From: Chloroflexota bacterium
GTDB lineage: Bacteria; Chloroflexota; Chloroflexia; Chloroflexales; Herpetosiphonaceae
Assembly: GCA_020161265.1 (NCBI GenBank)
Contig: JAIUOC010000010.1
Coordinates: forward strand, 248,001-312,000
DNA length: 64,000 bases
Reading direction: 5' to 3'
Part shown: piece after piece, positions 1 to 8,050 of the stretch
Layout: every line of letters starts with the position of its first letter
How positions within the stretch are numbered: position 1 is the first letter of the stretch
The notes under the pieces: model-generated
The model's input: the letters and a program-made list of their open reading frames with translations, nothing else
Told to the model about the DNA's origin: nothing
The model's database searches: none
Made by a program: the position numbers and the translations under genes

Positions 1-2
1 TC

Positions 3-236
3 ATCACGATCGCAACTGTTCCATGCCGACTTGTCGCCAAACAACAGGCCGTGATTCAGCAGGAAAACAGCGAACGGGCGATCATCACGCGCTATCAACT
101 CTTGGTTGCGCCAACCGTTGATATTCGGCAAGGTGATCTAGTGGTGGTGAATGGTCAAACGTTTGAAGTGAGCGAGATCCTGAATCGTCACCGCCAAGCG
201 CGGCATCACATTACCTGTGAGGTGCAAAAACAATGA
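3..236 (+). CDS. Phage head-closure / head-tail connector protein, 5' end outside the window
   Basis: This frame is open from the first bases of the window, so the GTG at 51 is unlikely to be the true start; the gene is 5'-truncated by the window edge. The visible 77 residues contain RYQLLVAPTVDIRQGDLV and a following VNGQTFEVSEI segment. That layout (a beta-barrel with 'DxxxGDxVxxxGxxYxV') is common in siphovirus head-closure proteins that seal the connector before tail attachment. Its place just upstream of the gp10-like and tail-terminator genes supports this. The stop overlaps the next ATG as ATGA. The family call is from context and pattern, not a search. Confidence 0.6.
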   Translation: MTIATVPCRLVAKQQAVIQQENSERAIITRYQLLVAPTVDIRQGDLVVVNGQTFEVSEILNRHRQARHHITCEVQKQ

Positions 237-508
237 TCACGCATGAGCAGCTTATGGCGCTGCCTCACCACAGTATCCGAGGCAAGATTCATGTTGAACT
301 TTCGGCATTAGAGGAATTGCTTCATGAGCACGCTGGACTGGAATCAACACAAGAAAACCCAAGTGCTCGCAGCGATCACGCGGGCCATCGACGCGATCGA
401 TCAACAAATCGTCGCGAAGGCGATGACCTCACTCGTCCCGGGGCGGGGCGTGAAAACGGGGACGCTGCGCCGGAGCATCAACGCCAAAGCCCCACGCACG
501 ATTCGTAA
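233..508 (+). CDS. Doubtful small phage ORF overlapping the gp10-like gene
   Basis: A 91-codon frame begins with an ATGA overlap on the preceding stop and has a GAGG about ten bases upstream. Its first 30 codons read like a normal short protein (MITHEQLMALPHHSIRGKIH). The remaining two thirds overlap the gp10-like gene and have the Arg/His/Asp-rich, low-order composition of a shadow frame. It may be a coupling ORF that delivers ribosomes to the gp10-like start at 324, or it may not be a protein gene at all. Confidence 0.25.
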   Translation: MITHEQLMALPHHSIRGKIHVELSALEELLHEHAGLESTQENPSARSDHAGHRRDRSTNRREGDDLTRPGAGRENGDAAPEHQRQSPTHDS

Positions 509-722
509 ACGGATTGTTGGCGTGGTAGGGACGGATAAAAGCTCAAAACAGTATGCGTTGCGCATTCATAACGGGTGGAAGCCACGCCCCAGCCGTGCAA
601 AAAAACGCAACCCAGGCATGACCAAAGGCTTTAAAGGGATTCCCTTTTTGTCCGATGCGATGCGTGAGGTAAGCCCAAACGTGATGCCAACCCTACAAAA
701 GCACCTGAAGGACGTTCTATGA
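324..722 (+). CDS. HK97 gp10-like tail-completion protein
   Basis: A 132-residue basic protein. The segment GVKTGTLRRSINAKAP followed by a VVGT strand and a YALRIHNG stretch matches the HK97-gp10/minor-capsid family pattern, in which 'TGxLRxSI' and a later 'YaxxxExG' are the usual landmarks. These proteins sit at the head-tail joint and are needed for tail completion. GAGGAA lies seven bases before the ATG. The stop overlaps the next start as ATGA, so the head-tail genes are translationally coupled. Confidence 0.75.
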   Translation: MSTLDWNQHKKTQVLAAITRAIDAIDQQIVAKAMTSLVPGRGVKTGTLRRSINAKAPRTIRKRIVGVVGTDKSSKQYALRIHNGWKPRPSRAKKRNPGMTKGFKGIPFLSDAMREVSPNVMPTLQKHLKDVL

Positions 723-1168
723 TGATTGATCCGGTCGAAACCTTGTTGCGGCTCTGTCTTGCTGACACCACAGTGCATCAACTCACTCGTGGACAAATTG
801 CCAACCAACATAAGTTTTTATTGAATGATGGGGCAGCGAGCACGGCATGGGAGCATCCAAGCCAAGCGCTGTGTTTGGTGCCAACCAATGATGCAGCAGC
901 TACCACAGCAGGATTATTGACAGGCCGCATGAACGTCTATGCGTTTGGCGCAACCCCGCAACGGTGCTATGCCGTATGGGCCGCCCTTGACGAACTTTGT
1001 CGGATCGATTATCGGCGGGTGGTGGAAACTTCGCTTGGCAAGGTCTTGCTGTACAGCACGAATCTTGATGTTTCACCATTTGCCCAATTTGATACCGATT
1101 TGGTTATTGACTATCTCATAGGCAGTTTGCGCTATCAAATGCATGCCTATGCATTGGAGGATGTATGA
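719..1168 (+). CDS. Putative tail terminator protein
   Basis: A 149-residue protein in the position where siphovirus tail terminators (DUF3168/gpU-like) normally sit: after the gp10-like gene and before the major tail protein. It starts 'DPVETLLRLCLADTTVHQL' and has a central 'RMNVYAFGATPQRCYAVWAALDEL' helix, like the DUF3168 layout of a leading helix, a beta-sheet and a helix before the last strands. The start and stop both overlap neighbours by four bases. The specific family is inferred from order and general layout; there is no diagnostic catalytic motif. Confidence 0.6.
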   Translation: MMIDPVETLLRLCLADTTVHQLTRGQIANQHKFLLNDGAASTAWEHPSQALCLVPTNDAAATTAGLLTGRMNVYAFGATPQRCYAVWAALDELCRIDYRRVVETSLGKVLLYSTNLDVSPFAQFDTDLVIDYLIGSLRYQMHAYALEDV

Positions 1169-1740
1169 GCGGAATGCAGCCATTTGCCCAATTAATTGGG
1201 CCTGCTGATATTTATATTGCACCGTATGGCACGGCGATTCCGGCGATTGATGCGGTTCCCAGTGGCAACTGGGTGAAGCTCGGCACAACCGACGGCGATC
1301 AAACCACCCGTATGGTCAAAGAAACCAACTACTGGTCAGATAACGATGGGTTAGGCGATGTGACGGCCCGTAACATCAATGCTGGCTCAGAAGCTGAATT
1401 TACCGTGGTCAGTATGACCTATGAAGCAATTGCGCGGATTTTGCACGCCGTCGGCAACATCACCACCACGACCTCAGGCAGCACCAATGTTAAAGAAATG
1501 GGCTTTGAGGCAGAATACATTCCAACGGAATATGCCCTCTTGTTACGCGGGCCAGCGGATAGCCCCTATGGGCGCTATGTAGGCCAAAACTTCATTCCAC
1601 GCGGTGTCTTTGATGGTGACATCGAGCAAACCAAGGGCAAAGAAACCCGTGCCGAAGTGGAATGCCTGTTCCATGGCTTACGGGACGATACCCAACCAGC
1701 AGGCAAGAAATTTGGTTGGGGCCAAGCGCAAATCAGTTAA
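1165..1740 (+). CDS. Major tail (tube) protein
   Basis: A 191-residue protein with the features of a siphovirus tail tube subunit: an early 'GPADIYIAPYGTAIP' strand, 'WVKLGTTDGDQTTRM', an 'EFTVVSMTYEAIARIL' helix, and late strands ending in a tail rich in Gly and Lys. The repeated beta-sandwich-like pattern and the position between tail terminator and chaperone frames both support the call. It polymerises into the tail tube around the tape measure protein. The start overlaps the previous stop (ATGA), and GGAGG lies just upstream. Confidence 0.75.
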   Translation: MSGMQPFAQLIGPADIYIAPYGTAIPAIDAVPSGNWVKLGTTDGDQTTRMVKETNYWSDNDGLGDVTARNINAGSEAEFTVVSMTYEAIARILHAVGNITTTTSGSTNVKEMGFEAEYIPTEYALLLRGPADSPYGRYVGQNFIPRGVFDGDIEQTKGKETRAEVECLFHGLRDDTQPAGKKFGWGQAQIS

Positions 1741-1775
1741 TCACCATCCACATCGATTGGATGGCTGGAGGGTTT

Positions 1776-2186
1776 ATGGGAAAACGATTTTCCTTAGCGG
1801 CGCAGCTGCCAGAATATTTGGAGTTTGAAGCGCGTGATGGCACGTTGTACCCCGTTAATCGGGTGCAACATTTGAGCACCGTTGATCAGCAAACCATCCT
1901 ACGGCTGCAACGCCAAATCAGTGCTGCTGTGACCAAACAGAAGGCTAATCCCAATGATACGGGTGCGGCCAATGCGCTCTTGCAAGCATTAGCCGAGGCA
2001 ATTGAGGTGATTGCGCCAGCGATTCCCCAGGTGATTCGCAACAAGATGAATCCTGAAGAGCAAATGCAGATGCTGATTTGGTGGAAGGATGAACACCCAA
2101 AGCTCAACCCGCCGATGGCACCGCCGAATCAGAATCAGCATCGGCAACACCGGAACCGCCGTCGGCATCCATCATCACGCGGCTAA
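1776..2186 (+). CDS. Tail assembly chaperone, short (gpG-like) form
   Basis: A 136-residue protein starting MGKRFSLAAQLPEYLEF. The first of two ORFs lying between the major tail protein and tape measure, the site of the gpG/gpGT chaperone pair in lambda-like phages. The start at 1776 is preferred: GGAGGG is close by (three bases), and the ATG at 1761 and the upstream extension to 1662 overlap the tail protein without a ribosome site. The last ~25 residues are Pro/Gln/Arg-rich, typical of sequence downstream of a frameshift site that is read only by unshifted ribosomes. It would bind the tape measure protein during tail assembly. Confidence 0.65.
   Translation: MGKRFSLAAQLPEYLEFEARDGTLYPVNRVQHLSTVDQQTILRLQRQISAAVTKQKANPNDTGAANALLQALAEAIEVIAPAIPQVIRNKMNPEEQMQMLIWWKDEHPKLNPPMAPPNQNQHRQHRNRRRHPSSRG
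2096..2102 (+). promoter_or_regulatory. Predicted -1 ribosomal frameshift site CCCAAAG
   Basis: The heptamer C CCA AAG is phased correctly for a -1 slip: the gpG-like frame reads CCA (2097-2099) and AAG (2100-2102), and slipping one base back gives CCC AAA, keeping cognate pairing of both tRNAs. The -1 frame has a stop at 2090-2092 and is then open without interruption to 2482. A slip here would make a fusion of about 235 residues. Lambda uses the analogous GGGAAAG at the same place in its tail genes. Confidence 0.7.
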
Positions 2187-2482
2187 TGCGGCTCTACTTT
2201 CAAGGCAACCCATTGGGGCTATGGCACACGCCCCAATGGTTGCTTGAACTCCTGATTGAGGAACTTTCGGCGACTGAAGCCCGTGAAAAACTCAATCAGA
2301 TCAACATCGTCAGCATGCCGCATAGCAAGGCTGCCATTCAACGCCGGATGATTCGCCGCTTGAAAAAGCTGGCTGATCCGCCAACCAAAGCCACCTCGCG
2401 CTGGCCAGCCAGCGAGCACAATCCTGCCGCCGCTGCGGAGTGGTTTCAGCAACAAGGAATTGAGGTTGCTCATGCAGGATGA
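2186..2482 (+). CDS. Tail assembly chaperone extension (gpT-like part)
   Basis: This frame can be read two ways. As a separate ORF it starts at the ATG that overlaps the gpG-like stop (TAATG). As the downstream part of a -1 frameshift product it is entered at 2102 through the CCCAAAG site. The protein part contains 'WHTPQWLLELLIEELSATEA' and a basic C-terminal half. In siphoviruses the gpT part recruits the tail tube protein. The uninterrupted frame from 2093 and the correct phase of the slippery site favour the fusion. Confidence 0.6.
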   Translation: MRLYFQGNPLGLWHTPQWLLELLIEELSATEAREKLNQINIVSMPHSKAAIQRRMIRRLKKLADPPTKATSRWPASEHNPAAAAEWFQQQGIEVAHAG

Positions 2483-2621
2483 TCGCCTGTTTTGGCTCAC
2501 CATTCTGCGGGCGCTCAAGCTGGTGCAACCAGTCATCAATAATCGCGTCTATCGTCGCGCACTGGGAATGATTTGTGCCGCGATCGAAGAACGTTATCCA
2601 TCAGGGCCGCGCTCGGCGTAG
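2472..2621 (+). CDS. Small phage protein of unknown function
   Basis: A 49-codon ORF starting MQDDRLFWLTILRALKLV and ending GPRSA. It overlaps the end of the gpT-like frame by 11 bases. The composition is that of a real small helical protein. It fills the gap between chaperone genes and tape measure, where small unassigned ORFs are common. No motif allows a function. Confidence 0.45.
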   Translation: MQDDRLFWLTILRALKLVQPVINNRVYRRALGMICAAIEERYPSGPRSA

Positions 2622-2655
2622 CCCCGCCCTGATGAAGAGAGCCGCCGCGCAGTGT

Positions 2656-2697
2656 GCGCCCCGCTCTGGTCTCGCAATGAGATACAGAACGGGGCGC
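2656..2697 (+). promoter_or_regulatory. Hairpin covering the tape-measure ribosome-binding site
   Basis: GCGCCCCG (2656-2663) and CGGGGCGC (2690-2697) are perfect inverted repeats with a 26-base loop. The right arm contains the GGGG that is the only Shine-Dalgarno-like sequence before the tape-measure ATG at 2703. If the hairpin forms it would hide the site and limit tape-measure translation. It could also act as a weak terminator, although only three Ts follow. Confidence 0.45.
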
Positions 2698-2702
2698 TTT
2701 GT

Positions 2703-5700
2703 ATGGCAAATGATGATTTAGGAACCGCAAAAATCAAGGTTGAGGTTGATACCAGCGATATTGATGCTGGCTTTGATCGGGCCAAAAAAGAGGCGGCCCA
2801 CGGGGCTGAGCAAGCAGGCGATGCCGCCCAACATGCCTGGGATAGTAGCTTTCGCAAACTTAAATCGATTGCCAGCGATGCGCTTGATGCGATTAACAAG
2901 GATTTTGAGCAGGTTGATTTTAATGCGCTTGAATCAGAGCTTGATGATCTTGAAGCATCCTTTAATGGTGTTGTGCCACCAGCGCTTGATGCGGCGATTC
3001 ATTCGCTGCGTGATTCGCTCTCGGATTTAGAGGCTGATACTGGCCAATCGGATACTGCCATTGATAACTTTCGCTCCTCGCTTGAGACCTTAGAACGCAC
3101 GATCACCGATGTCAATAAAGACATTGAAAAAGGCCTTGGTAAATCCCTTGATGGGATGGACAACGAGCTGAATGCAGGCCTTGAGCAATCACTTGCCAAC
3201 ACCGATGACATTGCTGCTGAGGCAGGGGAAGCCTCAGGCAGTGCCTTTCGTGATCAACTCATGGTTGGAATCACAGCGGTTGCCGCGCTGGTTGCAACCG
3301 CCTTGGCAGGAATTGGGGTTGCCTCGTTTGACCTCGCAAGCCAAGTTGATCAAGCCACCCGCGATATTCAAGCCTCCTTTGGCCTCACCCGTGAAGAGGC
3401 GCAACATCTTAGTGATGTTGCCGTTGATATTTTTGGCGCGAACTTCGGCGAAAACTTTGACGATGTGAAGCAAGCCTTGATCGCCGTTCGTCAGCAAATG
3501 CGTGGGCTGGCCGATGATGATCTGCAAAGCGTTACCCAAAACGCGATCATGGTGCGCGATGTCTTCGGCATCGACGTGGCTGAATCCGCCGCCGCTGCCA
3601 ATGTCTTGATGACCCAATTTGGACTATCGAGCGATCAAGCCTTCGATTTCATCGTGGCAGGCAATCAGCGGGGGTTGAATGCCTCTGGTGATTTCTTAGA
3701 AAGCATTCAGGAGTATGCCCCACAATTGGCCGCTGGGGGAGCCAGTGCAAGCCAATTTTTCAGCCTACTCGATAGCGGCTTTGTGAATGGGGTCTTGGGC
3801 ACGGATAAGGCGGCTGATGCCTTTAAGGAATTCCGTATCCGCATCACTGAAGCGAGCGATGAAGGGGCGGCGGCACTCAACGATCTTGGCATCAACGCCG
3901 ATGATTTCTATGCAGGCATGGCAACGGGCAATATCACAGCGGCTGATGGCTTTTCATTGGTGCTGGCAAGCCTCAACCAGATTAGCGATCCCATCGAGCG
4001 GAACCGAATTGGGGTGCAGCTGCTGGGAACCCAGTGGGAAGATCTCGGCCCTCAAGTAGCAAGTTCCTTGTCACTGACCGGAACCAGCATGGAAGATTTG
4101 GCTGGGGCAACTGATAGCCTTGCCGTCAAATATGAATCGCTGGGCATGCTATTCCAAGGGGTTTGGCGGCAAGTGCAAGTGGATATTCTCAAGCCGATTG
4201 GGGATGAACTGCTAGCAATTGCCAACACGATTATTCCGGTGGTTTCAGCCGCCATTAGTGGCTTAGGGTCGCTGTTGGCTGGAGAAATGAGTTTTGAAGA
4301 GCTTGCAACAGCAGCCTACGAATGGGGTGTTGGCATTGTCGATCAACTCAGTGCAGGGATCATTGATGCGGCATCGTCGCTGATCGATTCCTTAAGCGTG
4401 ATTGGGGATACCATCGCCTATTGGCTGCAACCCAACTCACCCCCGAAGATTGCCCCCAACCTCGATCAGTGGGGAGCTGATGCCGCAACCGTGTATATGG
4501 ACGGCTGGGCCGAGGGTGATTACTCGGCATTCAATACGCTTTCCAATACCATCAGACAGCAGCTTGAGAGCATGGCCAGCCTCGGCACACTCCCCAAAGA
4601 TGGGGTTATCCCTGCTTTATTTGGCAGCCGCGCTGCGATCGCTGATATTATTAGCTCCCTCCAAACTACAGGCGACGTGAGTGAAGACTTGTTTAAGGTA
4701 TTACGCGAGGCTTCACCAGCTGGGGAAAGTGCCGAACGGCTGGCACGGGCATTCGTTGCGGTTGAGCAGGCGAGCCGTGACGTTGCCGAAGCCCAAGCGG
4801 ATCTGGAGCAAGCGACCGCCGCCGTCGCTGAGGCCCAAGCCGAACTGAATGAGCTAACCAGCGAGTACGAAGATCAATTAAACCCACTGCGCGATCAGCT
4901 TGATGAAACCGAGCGCCAACTTAAGGCGCTTGAAGATGCCAAAAAGGCAGCCAAGCTGCAAGCAATTGTCGATAGTGCTGAGGCCTCAGAAGAGGAAAAA
5001 GCAATTGCTCGATTAGAGCTACAAAAGCTCAATTTAGAGCAAATGATCGACGTGAAGGAGCGGGAAAAAGACGTTGCGGTTGATGCCGCCCAAGCCAAAA
5101 TCGACGCTGCCAAGGCTGATGAAGATGCAGCCCAAGCGACGCTTGCAACGGCCCAAGCAGCCTTGCAAGCGGAACAAGAGCGCATGCAGGCAACCCAAAG
5201 CGCATTAGCGGTACAACGGGAAAATAATCAGCTGGTCGCCCAACAAGTCAGCATTTTGGAGCAACTGGCACGCCAACAAGAGCAAGCCACAAAGGCCAGT
5301 GGAGGAATGGCAGGCAGCGCCCGTGCAGCAGCGGGCGGGTTACGGGGGCTTGGACAATCCAGCACCGATGTTGGCGCGGCACTTGGCCATCTGGTTGGTC
5401 AATCGACCGCTGCGGCTACCACCATTGATACGGGGCTACTCCCAACTCTGACGAATGCAGGGGCAAACATTGCCAGTGCCTTTGGGGCAATTCCTGAGGT
5501 TGCAACCTCGTTTCTTGCCGAGCTGGCTCCTTTAGCCAGTGAATTGGGCCAATGGATTCTTGATGCGATCCCCTTAGTGGCAGCGGCATTAGGGAAGGTT
5601 TGGCAGATCGTCGTTGGCTTCATTATGGACAATCTGCCCACGTGGATTGCCACCCTAGCACAAATGGCGCTAGCCCTCGTAAGTTGGGTTTTAGATGCCT

Positions 5701-6677
5701 TGCCTGTATTGATCACGAATCTCGGAAATGTGTTCACAGGCATGATCACCTGGGTCTTGGATTCAGTCCCGAAATGGGCCAGCAACCTGTTGCAATTAGG
5801 CAACCAGTTATGGCAATGGGTGGTTGATGCGCTCCCAACGTTGGGTACGCAATTAGGGAATGTGCTGAATGCGCTGATAACGTGGATTGGTGACACCATC
5901 ACCGCTGTTGGCCCACGGTTGATTGAATTGGCATGGGCCTTTGTCAGTTGGATTGTGACTGACGTGCTGCCTGCGTTACCGGGCAAACTAGCCGAAATTC
6001 TGTATGCGCTCGGAACCTTCCTCGGCAATGTCTTAATCGAAATCGTACCCAAACTGGCTGAGCTGGGCCAAGCTTTTCTCAGTTGGATTGGGGATACCGT
6101 GCTGCCAACCATTGGCAGCAAACTTGGTGAGATTTGGGATGCGATTAGTACTTGGATTGGGGATACTGCCCAAAAGGCGCTTGATGCTGCGAAGGCTATC
6201 GGCCAAAACATCGCTGATGGGATTAGCGGAGCGATTTCAAAAGGCCTGAATGGGTTACGGTCATTTGTGGCCAAAATTATCAACCCGATTATTGATGGCA
6301 TCAATTTGGTGATCGATGGGATGAACCTCGTAGGTGGGAATGTTGCGCGTATTCCCAAGTTGGCCAAGGGGACATCCTACTGGTCTGGCGATAGCGCGAT
6401 CGTTTCTGAAGTTGGCCTTGAGTGGGCCAATCTGCCTGGGATTGGGGAAGGCTTATTGATGCCTGGGATCTACGATTTGCCACGTGGCTCACAGGTCTTC
6501 AACGCCGATACCACAGCGGCGATGTTCCAACCACAGGCAAGCGGAACCACCATCAATCAATATTTCGACGCGGGCATTACCGCCGAAGGAATCCGGCGCG
6601 TAGCGCAGCAGGAAGTCACCAGCGCCCTGACCAAGGTTGGGGTATCGGCATCGATCCGGCAACTTACACGGAGATAA
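2703..6677 (+). CDS. Phage tail tape measure protein
   Basis: 1,324 residues from the ATG at 2703 (MANDDLGTAKIKVEV), chosen over the upstream GTG at 2652 because the upstream codons lie in the hairpin. It sets tail length and is packed inside the tail tube. Features in order: an N-terminal helical region; a hydrophobic segment near residues 186-210; a domain typical of phage minor tail proteins around 215-480; a long Ala/Gln/Glu-rich coiled coil at about 685-865; a row of Trp/Asp-containing repeats at about 945-1155; and a C-terminal 'SEVGLEWANLP...LPRGSQVF' motif often found at the end of tape measure proteins. It is by far the longest gene of the module, as expected. Confidence 0.93.
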   Translation: MANDDLGTAKIKVEVDTSDIDAGFDRAKKEAAHGAEQAGDAAQHAWDSSFRKLKSIASDALDAINKDFEQVDFNALESELDDLEASFNGVVPPALDAAIHSLRDSLSDLEADTGQSDTAIDNFRSSLETLERTITDVNKDIEKGLGKSLDGMDNELNAGLEQSLANTDDIAAEAGEASGSAFRDQLMVGITAVAALVATALAGIGVASFDLASQVDQATRDIQASFGLTREEAQHLSDVAVDIFGANFGENFDDVKQALIAVRQQMRGLADDDLQSVTQNAIMVRDVFGIDVAESAAAANVLMTQFGLSSDQAFDFIVAGNQRGLNASGDFLESIQEYAPQLAAGGASASQFFSLLDSGFVNGVLGTDKAADAFKEFRIRITEASDEGAAALNDLGINADDFYAGMATGNITAADGFSLVLASLNQISDPIERNRIGVQLLGTQWEDLGPQVASSLSLTGTSMEDLAGATDSLAVKYESLGMLFQGVWRQVQVDILKPIGDELLAIANTIIPVVSAAISGLGSLLAGEMSFEELATAAYEWGVGIVDQLSAGIIDAASSLIDSLSVIGDTIAYWLQPNSPPKIAPNLDQWGADAATVYMDGWAEGDYSAFNTLSNTIRQQLESMASLGTLPKDGVIPALFGSRAAIADIISSLQTTGDVSEDLFKVLREASPAGESAERLARAFVAVEQASRDVAEAQADLEQATAAVAEAQAELNELTSEYEDQLNPLRDQLDETERQLKALEDAKKAAKLQAIVDSAEASEEEKAIARLELQKLNLEQMIDVKEREKDVAVDAAQAKIDAAKADEDAAQATLATAQAALQAEQERMQATQSALAVQRENNQLVAQQVSILEQLARQQEQATKASGGMAGSARAAAGGLRGLGQSSTDVGAALGHLVGQSTAAATTIDTGLLPTLTNAGANIASAFGAIPEVATSFLAELAPLASELGQWILDAIPLVAAALGKVWQIVVGFIMDNLPTWIATLAQMALALVSWVLDALPVLITNLGNVFTGMITWVLDSVPKWASNLLQLGNQLWQWVVDALPTLGTQLGNVLNALITWIGDTITAVGPRLIELAWAFVSWIVTDVLPALPGKLAEILYALGTFLGNVLIEIVPKLAELGQAFLSWIGDTVLPTIGSKLGEIWDAISTWIGDTAQKALDAAKAIGQNIADGISGAISKGLNGLRSFVAKIINPIIDGINLVIDGMNLVGGNVARIPKLAKGTSYWSGDSAIVSEVGLEWANLPGIGEGLLMPGIYDLPRGSQVFNADTTAAMFQPQASGTTINQYFDAGITAEGIRRVAQQEVTSALTKVGVSASIRQLTRR
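5540..6170 (+). repeat. Coding repeats of about 22 residues inside the tape measure gene
   Basis: Eight or nine tandem units share the pattern L-x-x-[LI]-x(3)-[LF]-x-x-W-[IV]-x-D-[AT]-x-P, for example 'SWVLDALP', 'TWVLDSVP', 'QWVVDALP' and 'TWIGDT'. The repeats are degenerate at DNA level and best seen in protein. Such helical repeats can be added or lost as units, which would change tail length in steps of about 22 residues. Confidence 0.75.
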
Positions 6678-6681
6678 TCCT

Positions 6682-8043
6682 ATGGCACACGTGGTTAAAT
6701 TTGAACGAGGAACCAGCGTGGTCACCACGCTTGATCTCAACCAACAAGGCACCAATGATTGGCTTTTTCGCCTGATGGAAGATTCATGGCAACCTGCAAC
6801 AGCCGAGCGGCGTTGGTCAACCCTGCAAACGACCCCTTTTCTTGATCTGCAAGAATCGTTTGAAGTGATGATTCAGGGGGAAACCAAACAGGCTGTAATG
6901 GATGGCTATCGCCAACTCGTAGTGTGGCTCGATGCGATGCGCGTCTTAACCCGCTATGGCGATACCGATGCCATTAGCCCTGTGCGGTTTGTGGTGCAAC
7001 TCGATGGCTCCAGCACGGCATGGCGTTCGCTGGTGATCGTTGAAGCCGATGATCCGCCGTGCGTTGAATTTTCGTCAGCATTTCTGACCAACCAAAACCA
7101 ATTATTGCAACGCAATGTGCGGGTGCAATTTCGCCATCGGATGCTGACCAAAACGGCTGAAACGGCCAATTTTGTGGGCGCAACCTGTGGTGATGTGGTG
7201 AATATCAATTTTGGCGCGGCGCTTGATACTTCAGCACCAACCCAAATCAGCGTTGGTAGTTGGAATGGATTAACCGCAACCTATCGGCCAACCAGTGGAG
7301 CTTTGATCGTTGCAGAGTCAATCACGACCTTGGAAGCTGATGGGCATACGGGCACCGATTTTAGCGCCGTCGCCGATGCAACCAAGGCTGCAAGTGGGAA
7401 CATTTTACGGTTTACGCCAACCGCCACAACGAAGCGTTCAACGGGTTTGATCTCAACCACATTATTAAGAAAATTCCTAGTCTTTGCTGAAATACGAAAT
7501 AATACGGCTGGGAAAGAATATGCGCTCTCACTGAATTTCCTTGGTGGGGGCTTTAGTACCCAAACGCGCACGGCGATCGTGAAACCAACATCGACCAATG
7601 TGCAATTGGTTGGGTTAGGTCTTGTTCAATGCCCAACAACCCCAACCCAATGGCAAATCAACCTCCAAGCATCGAGCACGGGAGGAACCATTGATATTGA
7701 TCGGATTTACTTAGTGGCCTATGGCCCTGAAACCGCCGTTACTGCGTTTGGGGCGGTTAATACATCGGTGAGTGGAACAGCGGAAATCGTGCTTGATCCG
7801 CGCTGGCTGACCCATCCTGATGGCACTGAGATGCGCTATCAATCAACGGGTAGCCCATCATCAAAAGTGCCATTTGCCACGCTCGATGCCATTGCCACGC
7901 CGTGGACTTCCACCGCTGCGATCGCCGTGTTGTTCTTAGCCTATTCCAATAGTGGTGGGTGGGCATTACATAGTGCGGGCACGCGCTTAACAGGCCTGAC
8001 GGTTGCGGCATCACGCCAACCATCAGCCATCGTGCCATGGTAG
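6682..8043 (+). CDS. Distal tail (Dit-like) protein
   Basis: 453 residues starting MAHVVKFERGTSVVTTLDL, with GGAG ten bases upstream. It directly follows the tape measure, the position of distal tail proteins that form the ring at the tail tip. The N-terminal third is a beta-rich domain and the C-terminal two thirds look like carbohydrate-binding or galectin-like beta-sandwich modules ('GSWNGLTATYRPTSGA', 'STGGTIDIDRIYLVAYG'). Assignment rests mainly on gene order; no catalytic motif is visible. Confidence 0.6.
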   Translation: MAHVVKFERGTSVVTTLDLNQQGTNDWLFRLMEDSWQPATAERRWSTLQTTPFLDLQESFEVMIQGETKQAVMDGYRQLVVWLDAMRVLTRYGDTDAISPVRFVVQLDGSSTAWRSLVIVEADDPPCVEFSSAFLTNQNQLLQRNVRVQFRHRMLTKTAETANFVGATCGDVVNINFGAALDTSAPTQISVGSWNGLTATYRPTSGALIVAESITTLEADGHTGTDFSAVADATKAASGNILRFTPTATTKRSTGLISTTLLRKFLVFAEIRNNTAGKEYALSLNFLGGGFSTQTRTAIVKPTSTNVQLVGLGLVQCPTTPTQWQINLQASSTGGTIDIDRIYLVAYGPETAVTAFGAVNTSVSGTAEIVLDPRWLTHPDGTEMRYQSTGSPSSKVPFATLDAIATPWTSTAAIAVLFLAYSNSGGWALHSAGTRLTGLTVAASRQPSAIVPW

Positions 8044-8050
8044 GTGCTGT

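Noticed and set aside
4052..4255. Minus-strand ORFs within the tape measure and other coding regions
   Set aside because: Shadows of coding sequence with high GC in third positions; no independent start signals.
5399..6367. Long minus-strand ORF of 322 codons
   Set aside because: It is antisense to the tape-measure repeats. Repetitive Trp/Asp/Pro-rich coding produces stop-free complement; composition (Ser/Pro/Ile-rich) and lack of a ribosome site argue against a gene.
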